Source: CATQGW01 sp965242565 (GTDB lineage: Bacteria; Chloroflexota; Dehalococcoidia; Bin125). From it: a DNA stretch of 64,000 nucleotides. This document shows positions 44,401 through 51,465 of this stretch, in pieces. A model generated the notes under the pieces. The model saw only the letters and a list, made by a program, of their open reading frames with translations, had not been told where the DNA came from and did no database searches. The stretch spans positions 1,922,001-1,986,000 of the forward strand of contig OZ251457.1 in the NCBI GenBank assembly GCA_965242565.1, given 5' to 3'. How positions within the stretch are numbered: position 1 is the stretch's first letter; each line of letters begins with the position of its first letter. The translations under genes were made by a program, and so were the position numbers.

Positions 44401-44504
44401 GCCACAAGCTCGCCAGAGAACCCCAAATCCACGGCGGCAAGAAATCCCGCGTCGTCTTCACCGAAGACGGCGAGAAAACCGAGCGCCGCACCGACCGCGA
44501 TTAG
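41454..44504 (+). CDS. fused restriction-modification enzyme (type IIG-like N6-methylase)
   Basis: A 1016-residue single chain, it combines an N-terminal nuclease-like region, a helical linker, a gamma-class DNA methylase core and a C-terminal target-recognition region. The nuclease part reads RPDILILEPAGWPVVIEAE, a PD-(D/E)xK layout but with ExE where ExK is usual, so cutting may be lost or altered. Methylase motifs: FACGTGTLLAAAY (motif I) near 360 and VIMNPPFTRYTG (motif IV, NPPF) near 500, order I before IV. Type IIG enzymes methylate and cut with one protein. No separate specificity or helicase gene is nearby, and no BREX or DISARM partner. Convergent four-base overlap with the next gene. 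Confidence 0.85.
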   Translation: MPAHEHTINTALGEVLQELRPTSWNVRAEERGTLRNSAKRPDILILEPAGWPVVIEAERENYASAEQDARARLGETATGASGRIESAIALVYPPDVREQTGGRAIRAALRATDALEYALYSATSVDAVERLPESGWLRGNVRDLAMLAQRAAIPAQRVERLVDALESGVSAAAGEFNRRHRSHGVGIGGAVAEVLGQSDDQAGQTRLMAMTVLINALIFHESLAQAGLALDDERTVALAQQFNSTASGFDQQAIIAEWRAILEVNYWPIFATAGEILQRLPIATANAVLQPLWEAARQLIRGGVTKSHDLTGVIFQRLIADRKFLATYYTRPAAAALLAGLALHPRGASDGAGWGDAEAVAGLQIGDFACGTGTLLAAAYQRVSLLHELHGGDPQALHAPMMRDGLVGLDVLNIAVHLTATMLAGSHPDTPFDGDCLLTMPYGTQNGDSVAIGSLDLLAAETQGNLIDAAVAMTAGGHAPKEVPDLVSRLGHGKFDLVIMNPPFTRYTGNEGFKIGAGNPAFGAFETTEHDRDRMRRALQRSRGAGTLGGGNAGLAADFLDLALRKLTERGALALVLPLSALSGVDWQAARAALRNQFDELTVVTVAGAKSDDSSFSADTGMADCLIVAARSGAQADRPRAERARFIVLDARPGSAQEGALLAAEILRAGANGSVARLEDPTSSTTLRLGGAAYGSIVDAPLPDEGGWPIAGVADLQLAAAAHNLAGSGAFPLLFHGDDGVRIPVAPLGAIAERGPYHMDIKGKNSDGTARGPFSITRPPRVPVPTYPVLWRHDAKRERTLQIEPDTQGEVINGATDEERAAILRKTPEVWASATRAHYNRDLRFNSQSLIAAMTERKCIGGRGWPSVIFADTAHEYAFALWCNSSIGLLIHWWVSNKTQAGRGSTPITSIPAIPTLDTRALTDAQHAAAREAFEAMRELRFLPFDQIDEDPARAELDRRLLVDVLGLPASLCEEDGPIDLLRHKLAREPQIHGGKKSRVVFTEDGEKTERRTDRD

Positions 44505-45730
44505 CGCGCTGCGTCACCCACAATCGGCGCGCCCGCCTGAATGACACAGGTCGGCGCGTCCAGCGCCCGGATATCCGCCGCAGGATTCCCCGCAAACGCC
44601 GCCAGGTCCGCAGTCTTGCCCCGCGCGATCGCCCCAACCTCGCCGCCGATCCCCAACGCCTCCGCCGTCTGCGCCGTCATCAGCCGAATCGCCTCCCACT
44701 CCGACAGGCCGACCTGCTCCACGAACGCCCAGGCCTCCGCCGTGGCGCGGTCGAAATCGGCGTAGGCCATCCCCATATCGAGGCCCGATGTGAAGCGCGC
44801 GCCCCGCGCGTACATATCGCGCAGCATCTCCAGCCGTTGCTCGCGCGGCGGCGCTTTGCCGCGCATCGAAGGGTTGCGGCGCGGCGATGCGTCGCCCCGC
44901 GCCCGCGCCTCCGCCGCGACCAGCCCCAAGCCGATCGTCGGATTGACCCAGACGCCCTCATCCACAATCCGCTCGGTCAGCTGCGGGTCGTAGTCGTAAC
45001 CCCCGTCCGGATCCTCGTCCAGCCAGCTGCAATGGATCAGGTGGCGCACGCCGGCTTCAACCGCCGCGCGGATGCCGACCGTCGCGTGCGCGTGCGCCGC
45101 CACATCGAGCCCGGCCGCGTCGGCGGTCTCCACGATCCGCGCCAGTACTTCGGCCGGGTATTGCAGCGAGCGCGGGCTGGAGCTCGGCGTGAAGTTGCCG
45201 CCGCTGGCCATCACCTTGATCAGGTCCGCGCCCTCGTCGATGTGACGTCGCGCCATCGCCGCGACCTGCTCCGGGCTGTCCGCCTCGCCGCCCCAGAACC
45301 AGCAGTGGTCGCGCGTGCGCGTGATCGGCGCGCCCGCCGCCAGCAGCCGCGGCCCGGGGATCGTTCCGTCGGCGATCGCCTCGCGGATCGCGAACGCCAC
45401 CTCGTTGCGCGCGCCAAGGTCGCGCATCGTCGTCACCCCGCTGCGCAGCGCCTGGCCGACCGCTGCCGCCGCGCGCAGCAGCCCCCGCTGCAACGGCTCC
45501 TCGCTGATGATGTCGAACGCATCGACGCGCGGCGGGCAGGGAATGTGCGAGTGCGCCTCGATCAGCCCCGGCAGCAGCGACACATCGCCGAGGTTGGTTG
45601 TCCGCTCCGCCGGCGCCCGCTCCGCCGGCAGCACATCGCGGATCCGCCCGTCCTCAACCGCCACTGCGTGGTCCGGCAGCCAGCCGTCCAGCCGCGCATT
45701 GGCAACCCGCGCCGCCCGCCAAAAGCGCAT
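44501..45730 (-). CDS. metal-dependent amidohydrolase (imidazolonepropionase-like)
   Basis: This amidohydrolase-superfamily enzyme of 409 residues is probably cytoplasmic. Motifs: LLPGLIEAHSHI (HxH), EGADLIKVMASGGNF (the Lys that is often carboxylated), VAAHAHATVGI and LIHCSW (His ligands), TSGLDMG (Asp), then TAQTAEALGIGGEVGAI and GKTADLAAF. The N-terminal beta segment (VANARLDGWLPDHAVAVEDGR) is of the urease-alpha/prolidase subgroup (COG1228). Substrate unknown. It ends four bases inside the opposite gene, and on its other side the enoyl-CoA hydratase gene begins three bases after it, so they form a likely operon. Confidence 0.9.
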   Translation of the reverse strand: MRFWRAARVANARLDGWLPDHAVAVEDGRIRDVLPAERAPAERTTNLGDVSLLPGLIEAHSHIPCPPRVDAFDIISEEPLQRGLLRAAAAVGQALRSGVTTMRDLGARNEVAFAIREAIADGTIPGPRLLAAGAPITRTRDHCWFWGGEADSPEQVAAMARRHIDEGADLIKVMASGGNFTPSSSPRSLQYPAEVLARIVETADAAGLDVAAHAHATVGIRAAVEAGVRHLIHCSWLDEDPDGGYDYDPQLTERIVDEGVWVNPTIGLGLVAAEARARGDASPRRNPSMRGKAPPREQRLEMLRDMYARGARFTSGLDMGMAYADFDRATAEAWAFVEQVGLSEWEAIRLMTAQTAEALGIGGEVGAIARGKTADLAAFAGNPAADIRALDAPTCVIQAGAPIVGDAAR

Positions 45731-45733
45731 CGC

Positions 45734-46501
45734 CTATTGCGCCCGCCACTCGGCGCGGCGCTTCTCGCGGAACGCCGCCGGGCCTTCTTTGGCGTCCGAC
45801 GTCTCACGCGCCACCCGCCGCATCGTCTCGCCGAAGCGGATCGCCTGCACGAACGGCAGCTCCTGTCCGCGGTGCGCCACCTCCTTGGTCGCCCGCACCG
45901 CCAGCGGCGCGCCCTTGCAGAGCCGCTCGGCCAGCGCCCGCGCCTCATCCATCAGCCGCTCATGCTCGACGACCGCCCAGACCAGCCCCATCTCCTTCGC
46001 CCGCTGCGCGTTCACCCGGTCGCCGATCAGCAGCAGCTCCATCGCGTGATGCCAGGCGACCTTCTTGGGCATCCGAATCGCGCCCTGGATGGTCGGCACG
46101 CCGATCTGCACCTCGGGGAAGCCGAACTCCGCGCGGTCGCTGGCGATCGCGAAGTCGCAGGCCGCGACCAGCGTCAGCGCGAAACCGAGCGCGTAGCCGT
46201 TGACCGCCGCGATGGTCGGCTTCCAGATTTCCATCCCGCTTTCCAGCGAGGTCAGCGAGGGCACCTCCCAGAACGTGTGCTCTTCCGGCGGCGCCGGGCT
46301 GCGCAGGTCCGCGCCCGCCGAGAACGCGCGCCCCGCGCCGGTCACGATCGCCACCCAGGCGTCGTCGTCCTCGCGGAAGGCGCTCCAGGCCGCGTTGAGG
46401 TCCTCACGCAGCTCGTGGTTGATCGCGTTTAGCGCCTCGGGCCGGTTGTAGGTGATCGTGGCGATGCGTCCATCGCGCTCATAAAGGGCAGTGTCGGTCA
46501 T
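45734..46501 (-). CDS. enoyl-CoA hydratase/isomerase family protein
   Basis: This crotonase-fold protein of 255 residues probably acts on an acyl-CoA. Motifs: ITYNRPEALNAINHELRED, GAGRAFSAGADLRS (oxyanion hole 1), and VNGYALGFALTLVAACD. In the last, the Gly-Gly-Gly-x-Glu of hydratases is changed (the first catalytic Glu is a Thr by eye), while FGFPEVQIG keeps the second Glu. That pattern suggests a non-hydratase reaction such as an isomerase or lyase. ATG 46501 has AGAGAGG upstream. It precedes the amidohydrolase by three bases on the same strand. Confidence 0.9.
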   Translation of the reverse strand: MTDTALYERDGRIATITYNRPEALNAINHELREDLNAAWSAFREDDDAWVAIVTGAGRAFSAGADLRSPAPPEEHTFWEVPSLTSLESGMEIWKPTIAAVNGYALGFALTLVAACDFAIASDRAEFGFPEVQIGVPTIQGAIRMPKKVAWHHAMELLLIGDRVNAQRAKEMGLVWAVVEHERLMDEARALAERLCKGAPLAVRATKEVAHRGQELPFVQAIRFGETMRRVARETSDAKEGPAAFREKRRAEWRAQ

Positions 46502-46562
46502 GCGCGCCTCTCTGCGACAATCGGGGGTTGCCCGCACGATACCGCCCCACCAGAAGCGCCGC

Positions 46563-47723
46563 TCAGAGCGGCTCCGTCCCTTCACTCAGGATGTCCAGAT
46601 ACTCGCCGTAAGCGAAGAGCCGATTGCGGCGCTGGCCTGTGATCTCGCGCACAATGCCGAGCTCGGCGAGCAGCGCGGTCGCAACAGTGATGGTCGATGC
46701 AGCGATGCCTGCGTCCTCTTGAATCGCGGATGCGGAGAGAACGGGGCGTCGTATCAATGCATCATGCACCCGCAGCGCCGCCATCGCGCGGCGTCCGGTC
46801 TGTTCGATCCGGCTGCGATCAGTGGCGAAGAGCGTCGAGAGTCGACGCGCGCTGCGCACTCCGTCTTCAGCGGTGATGCGTACGCCCCGGATGAAGAACT
46901 CGAGCCAACTCTCCCAATCTCCCAGGGTGCGCAGCTGGCTCAGATGATCGTAGTAGCGAGATCGGAGTTCCTTGAAGTAGAGACTGAGGTAGAGGATCGG
47001 ATCACTGAGGATGCCCGCATCGTGCAGCATCAGCACGATTAGGAGACGCCCGACCCGGCCGTTGCCGTCGAGGAACGGGTGGATGCTCTCAAACTGCGCG
47101 TGGACCAGGCCGGCGCGAACGAGCGCTGGTATACCGTCGTGCGTGTCGTGAATGAAGCGCTCGAGCGCAGCCATGCAGTCTTCGACTTCCGAGGCCGGCG
47201 GCGGCACATAGACAGCACGGCTCGGCCGTGGGCCGCCGATCCAGTTCTGCGAACGACGGAATTCCCCCGGCAGCTTCTCGCTGCCCCGACCGGAGCGCAG
47301 AAGCACGCGATGCATCTCGCGGATCAGGCGATTGCTCAACGGCAGCCCCTCACGGAGAAGACGCCGACCGTGCTCGAGCGCTGCGACGTAGTTGGACACC
47401 TCCGTCACATCGTCGATCTGCGCTTCCGGCGTGTGCCCAAGCTCGAACTGGAGGAAGTCGGTGAGCGACGACTGTGTGCCTTCGATCTGTGAAGAGAGGA
47501 GCGCTTCCCGACGCACGTAGGCGTAGAGGAAAAGGTCGCTGTTCGGCAGCTGCCGGGATTCTGCGTCGAGTCGTCCAAGCGCCACATGCGCCGCCTCCAG
47601 GGATTGCAGAAGCCAGTCGAACTCAAGCGGTGGATCCGGCGGCAGCGGTGGTGGAACGAACGCTCGCACCGTCTCGTCGGCGAAGGTCGTGACGACGTAA
47701 CGACCCTTGTTCTCGCGTCGCAT
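46563..47723 (-). CDS. Fic family protein (class II) with C-terminal wHTH
   Basis: Fic proteins usually AMPylate target proteins. This 386-residue form has the inhibitory helix motif SxxxEG (SSQIEG, residues 77-82), which marks class II, and the catalytic loop HPFLDGNGRVGR (215-226) with the His. A winged-helix end (SASAIQEDAGIAASTITVAT... QRRNRLFAYGEYLDIL, about 325-380) may bind DNA. ATG 47723 has AAAGAGG upstream; the longer frame to 47993 would run through the operator region and is rejected. Four copies of an ACTTGGAAYA sequence precede it, which suggests self-regulation. Targets are unknown. Confidence 0.92.
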   Translation of the reverse strand: MRRENKGRYVVTTFADETVRAFVPPPLPPDPPLEFDWLLQSLEAAHVALGRLDAESRQLPNSDLFLYAYVRREALLSSQIEGTQSSLTDFLQFELGHTPEAQIDDVTEVSNYVAALEHGRRLLREGLPLSNRLIREMHRVLLRSGRGSEKLPGEFRRSQNWIGGPRPSRAVYVPPPASEVEDCMAALERFIHDTHDGIPALVRAGLVHAQFESIHPFLDGNGRVGRLLIVLMLHDAGILSDPILYLSLYFKELRSRYYDHLSQLRTLGDWESWLEFFIRGVRITAEDGVRSARRLSTLFATDRSRIEQTGRRAMAALRVHDALIRRPVLSASAIQEDAGIAASTITVATALLAELGIVREITGQRRNRLFAYGEYLDILSEGTEPL

Positions 47724-47746
47724 GGCTGATTGCCTCTTTCGCGCGA

Positions 47747-47902
47747 ACTTGGAATAGCGGGCCGCGCTATTTCGCCTACGTCGTGATCTTAGAATAGCAC
47801 CACGGATTCGTAGGTCGCTATGAAAGAACTTGGAACAACGCGGAACAATGCCGCCCGCTGTTCCAAGTTTGTCACGTACTTGGAACAGCGGGCGGCATTG
47901 TT
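47747..47902 (-). promoter_or_regulatory. operator region of the first Fic gene, 25-bp inverted repeat
   Basis: A perfect 25-bp inverted repeat (47844-47868 and 47878-47902, nine-base spacer) contains TGTTCCAAGT / ACTTGGAACA. The half-site ACTTGGAAYA recurs at 47747 and 47828. A second palindrome, AATAGCG/CGCTATT, is at 47753-47771. TATTCT (47796-47791 on this strand) may be the -10 box. The sites lie 25-180 bases upstream of the ATG at 47723. Confidence 0.75.
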
Positions 47903-48011
47903 TTGAGTTGCGAACCTGGCGACCTGTAGACGCCCTTGCTGGTCTGTAGAGCTGCCACGTTGGGCTACCTATGCCCTCGGTGTGGCAAGGCAACGGATGC
48001 GTTGCGCCCCA
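47903..48011. other. intergenic, no gene found
   Basis: Between the inverted repeat and the end of the F420-type gene; no promoter or hairpin that I would support. Confidence 0.4.
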
Positions 48012-48899
48012 TCACGACACCTGCAGCGCCCCCAGATGCTCCGCCGCGAACTGCTGGAGCAGCGTCTCCGGATCCGGTGCCGCCGGGTGCAGATTGACGA
48101 TCGCGTGGTCGAAGCCCAGCGCACGCATCTCGCCCAGACGCTCCGCCGCCTCGCCCAGCCGCCCCTCCTCCAGCGCCGCGATCCGGTTGATCCCCAGCCG
48201 CAGCGCCCCGGCGTCGCGCCCCGCGTCCGACGCCGCCTGACGCACCCGATCCCAGTCCGTCGCCAGCGTGTCGAGCATCGCCGGGTTGGCCAGATAGCCG
48301 TCGGCCAGCCGTCCGGCGCGGTCCAGCTGGCGCGGGTGGTTGCCGCCCAGCCAGATCGGCACCCGCCGCGGCGGCTGCGGGCGGCTGTACCAGCCCTCGG
48401 TGTCGTAAAACTCCCCGCGGAACGAGCCCACCTCGTTCTCCCACAGGTCGCGCAGCACCGCCAGATACTCGTCCATCCGCGCCCCGCGACGGTCGAACGG
48501 CATCGAGAGTGCCTCGAACTCCTCCTTCCACCAGCCCACGCCCGCGCCCAGAATCACCCGCCCGCCGGCCAGATGATCGAGCGTCGCGATCAGCTTCGCG
48601 TGCAGCACCGGCGCTCGCATCGGCAGCACCAGCACCGCCGTGCCCAGCTCGACCCGCTCGGTCACCGCCGCCGCGTAGGTCAGCAGGGTCAGCGGCTCCA
48701 GGAACGCGCTGTCGGCCGGCACCAGAAAGCGCCCGTCCTCGCTGTAAGGGTAGTCGGAGCCCTGATCCGGCCGCAGCACCACGTGATCAAATGCCCAGAG
48801 CGAGTCGAAGCCCGCCGCCTCGACCGCGCGCGCCACCCGCACCACCTGCTGCGCCGTCGCCGCCGGACCGACCTGCGGAACGTAGACACCGACTTTCAT
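48012..48899 (-). CDS. LLM-class (F420-dependent) oxidoreductase
   Basis: This is a luciferase-like monooxygenase-family protein of 295 residues. The TIM-barrel landmarks are MKVGVYVPQVGPAA, AVEAAGFDSLWAFDHV, RVELGTAVLVLPMRAPVLHAK, GRVILGAGVGWWKEEFEAL and RRVPIWLGGNH. The pattern fits the F420-dependent subgroup more than FMN luciferases, though cofactor choice is inference. ATG 48899 is four bases after GGAGGAGGG, an excellent Shine-Dalgarno; the longer frame to 48959 is thus rejected. The gene is divergent from an MFS transporter. Substrate unknown. Confidence 0.9.
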   Translation of the reverse strand: MKVGVYVPQVGPAATAQQVVRVARAVEAAGFDSLWAFDHVVLRPDQGSDYPYSEDGRFLVPADSAFLEPLTLLTYAAAVTERVELGTAVLVLPMRAPVLHAKLIATLDHLAGGRVILGAGVGWWKEEFEALSMPFDRRGARMDEYLAVLRDLWENEVGSFRGEFYDTEGWYSRPQPPRRVPIWLGGNHPRQLDRAGRLADGYLANPAMLDTLATDWDRVRQAASDAGRDAGALRLGINRIAALEEGRLGEAAERLGEMRALGFDHAIVNLHPAAPDPETLLQQFAAEHLGALQVS

Positions 48900-48982
48900 T
48901 TCAGCCCTCCTCCGCTGCGCGGGCGGTAGCATCGCCCGATGCACCGCAGTATCGCGCACGCGCCGGCCCGCTGGTGAGCGGC

Positions 48983-50230
48983 ATGAGCGAGTCGGGCGAT
49001 CGGCGGCGCTTCGAGCGCCCGCCTCTGCGCCGCGTCTTCGCGATCCGCGACTACCGCATGCTCTGGTCCGGCGCGCTGGCGATGATCATCGCCCAGCAAC
49101 TCCGCTTCCTCGCGATCCCCCAGTGGGTGCTCGACGAAACCGGCGAGTTCGCCCAGATCGCGATCATCGGCGCCATCCAGCTGCCGGTGCAGATCATCGC
49201 CGTGCTCTACGGCGGCGTGCTCGCCGACCGCTTCGACCGCCGCTGGCTGATGGCCGGCTCCAACGCGATCGTCTTCCTCCTGCTGGTGCTGCTGGCCGCC
49301 GCGGCGACTGCGGACATATTGCTCGTCTGGCACACCTGGGTCGTGCTCGCCGTGTTGGCCGCCCTGGCCGTGTTCGTCGCCCCCGCCCGCGCCACGATCA
49401 CCCCCCGCGTCGTGCCCGAGCGCTACCTCTCCACCGCCGTCACCATCGACACCGGCACTCAGAACGGCGGCTGGATCCTCGGCAACGTGCTCTTCACCGC
49501 GATCGTCTCCCTGATCGATGTCACCGCCGCGCTCTGGGCCGCCGCCGGCTTCGCCGCCGTCTCCACCCTGATGCCGATGCTGATCCGCACCTCCGCCCGA
49601 GCCGCCGGCGAGCGCGCCGGTGCGCTCGCCAGCGTCGTCGCCGGCGGACGCTTCGTCGCCCGCCACCCGATCCTGCCCGGCCTCTTCCTGCTCGATTGGG
49701 GCATCACCGTCGTCTCCTACTACCGCGAAATCCTGCCCGTGCTCTCCACCGGCCTCTTTATGGCTGGCGCGAGCGCCGCCGGCGGACTGGGCACGGCCAA
49801 CGCAGTCGGCTCCGTCGGCGGCATGCTGCTCGCCCTCTTCCTCGTCCACGAGCGCGCCAAAGGGATGCTCGTGCTGATCGCCTCGCTGGTTTACGCCGCC
49901 CTGCTCTTCGCCATGGGCACAGCGCCCTGGCTCTGGCTCGGACTGATCGTGATCGCCATGCTCGGCGCAGCCGACGCCGTCACCGTCGCCGTGCGACAGT
50001 CCACCGTCCAACTGACCACGCCCGACGAAATGCGCGGCCGCGCCTTCTCCTTCATGGTGCTCGCCGCGCAGACCGCCAACAATGTCGGCATCATCTGGGT
50101 CGGTTTCTGGGCCGGCTCGATCGGCGCGCCCAACGCGATGCTGCTCGGCGGCGCGCTCGGCATCGCCGCCACCCTGCTGATCGGCCTGCTGTGGAAATCC
50201 GTCCGCGCCTACCGCGCCCCGGCCGTCTGA
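48983..50230 (+). CDS. MFS transporter (enterobactin-exporter-like, MFS_3 type)
   Basis: This is a major facilitator of 415 residues with about 11-12 membrane segments. It begins LRRVFAIRDYRMLWSGALAM, then VLYGGVLADRFDRRWLMAGSN, the conserved loop-2 GxxxDRxxRR motif. Late, QTANNVGIIWVGFWAGSIGA is typical of MFS_3 exporters such as EntS-like proteins. Predicted role: export of a small molecule or drug, substrate unknown. Starts are ATG 48983 or GTG 48974. A -10-like TAGCAT is at 48927-48932 in the gap shared with the divergent LLM gene. Confidence 0.9.
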   Translation: MSESGDRRRFERPPLRRVFAIRDYRMLWSGALAMIIAQQLRFLAIPQWVLDETGEFAQIAIIGAIQLPVQIIAVLYGGVLADRFDRRWLMAGSNAIVFLLLVLLAAAATADILLVWHTWVVLAVLAALAVFVAPARATITPRVVPERYLSTAVTIDTGTQNGGWILGNVLFTAIVSLIDVTAALWAAAGFAAVSTLMPMLIRTSARAAGERAGALASVVAGGRFVARHPILPGLFLLDWGITVVSYYREILPVLSTGLFMAGASAAGGLGTANAVGSVGGMLLALFLVHERAKGMLVLIASLVYAALLFAMGTAPWLWLGLIVIAMLGAADAVTVAVRQSTVQLTTPDEMRGRAFSFMVLAAQTANNVGIIWVGFWAGSIGAPNAMLLGGALGIAATLLIGLLWKSVRAYRAPAV

Positions 50231-50284
50231 GTGGATACGCTCACTGCACGCACACACATCTACGCCCACGGACGGAGGCCCACA

Positions 50285-50977
50285 ATGACCACCGCAGCGC
50301 AGGCCGGTTTCGGCCCCGAACTGTTCGACTTCCTCGAAGAGCTCGAGCTGAACAACCGCCGCGACTGGTTCGAGGCCAACCGCGAGCGCTACGAGTCCGA
50401 CCTCCGCGAGCCCGCCTTCGAGCTGATTCGCGCCGTCCGCCCGCTGCTCGCCAAAATCTCGCCCGCGATCATCGCCCGCGACGCCAAAGTCGGCGGCTCG
50501 CTGATGCGCATCCACCGCGATGTCCGCTTCTCGCCCGACAAATCGCCCTACAAAACCAACGTCGGCATCCAATTCCGCCATCGCGCCGGCAAGGATGTCC
50601 ACGCGCCCGGCTACTACATCCACCTCTCGCCCGACGACTGCTTCTTCGGCGCCGGCAGCTGGATGCCCGACCGCGACGCGCTCGCCGCCTACCGCGAGGC
50701 CATCGCCGAACACCCCAAAGAGTGGAGCAAGCTCGCCCGCCGCTACCAGAAGTCCCCCTGGCGCATCGACGGCGACAAACTCAAGCGCCCGCCCAGAGGC
50801 TGGAGCGCCGACCACCCCATGATCGAAGAGCTCAAGCGCAAACACTTCATCGCCGTCCGCAACTTCACCCACGAAGACGCCCTGAGCGACACCTTTCCCG
50901 TCCAAATCGCCGCCTGGTGCAAGGCAACAGCCCCCCTCATGGCCTTCCTTTGCACCGCCGCCGCCCTCGACTTCTAA
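50285..50977 (+). CDS. DUF2461 family protein
   Basis: This is a DUF2461 protein of 230 residues, cytoplasmic. Family sequence is strong: LFDFLEELELNNRRDWFEANRERYE, here split as FLEELELNNRRDWFEANR, then RIHRDVRFSPDKSPYKTNVG, GYYIHLSPDDCFFGAGSW and LKRPPRGWSADHPMIEELKR. ATG 50285 has GGAGG six bases upstream. The function of this family is not known. A TetR-like or toxin role has no support here. It is followed by a convergent gap rich in hairpins. Confidence 0.9.
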   Translation: MTTAAQAGFGPELFDFLEELELNNRRDWFEANRERYESDLREPAFELIRAVRPLLAKISPAIIARDAKVGGSLMRIHRDVRFSPDKSPYKTNVGIQFRHRAGKDVHAPGYYIHLSPDDCFFGAGSWMPDRDALAAYREAIAEHPKEWSKLARRYQKSPWRIDGDKLKRPPRGWSADHPMIEELKRKHFIAVRNFTHEDALSDTFPVQIAAWCKATAPLMAFLCTAAALDF

Positions 50978-51465
50978 GCCCTGCTCACACTCCCGCCATT
51001 CCCGCCCACATCTCCGTCATACCCGCCGCCCCCTTTTCCCGTCATTCCCGCCCCCGAGCGGGAATCGGCCCCGATACGCCGCCGCCCCCTCCCGTCATAC
51101 CCGCGCTTGCCGCGGAGCCTGCCCCTGGCTCGAACAGGGGTATCTCGACGCTAACGCACCAAACGCCACGAACCGCCCTCACCTCCCCCGCTCCAGCGCC
51201 TCTCCATCGCTCACCCGCCCCTTTTCCCGTCATTCCCGCCCCTGAGCGGAAATCGGCCCCAACACCCCACCACACCCCCTCCCGTCATACCCGCGCTTGC
51301 CGCGGGTATCCCGACGAGAACAGCACCAACGCCGCATCCCGCCACCTGTCCATCATTCCCGTCCCTTTTCTCACCATTCCCTTCCCCCCGAGCGAGAATC
51401 AGCCTCGGCCTGCGCCAGAGCAACGGCACTTAGCAGTGCTCGAATCAGTCCTTCTGCGCGCTGAA
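50978..51465. repeat. convergent gap with two A and two B hairpins
   Basis: No gene. Family B hairpins are at 51040-51066 and 51228-51254 (degenerate arm). Family A hairpins are at 51093-51149 and 51283-51313. The copy at 51093 is interrupted: after CCGCGG it has a 23-base insert (AGCCTGCCCCTGGCTCGAACAGG) before GGTATCTCG. A decayed B copy is near 51350-51403. The array is the densest in the window and separates DUF2461 from the second RCC1-like gene. Confidence 0.75.

Noticed and set aside
41454..44504. BREX PglX or DISARM methylase
   Set aside because: None of the required partner genes (pglZ, brxC, drmA-type helicase) is nearby; the one-chain layout fits type IIG better.
47724..47993. N-terminal extension of the first Fic protein
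   Set aside because: The upstream 90 codons are rich in Arg/Ser and coincide with the inverted-repeat operators; ATG 47723 has a proper Shine-Dalgarno.
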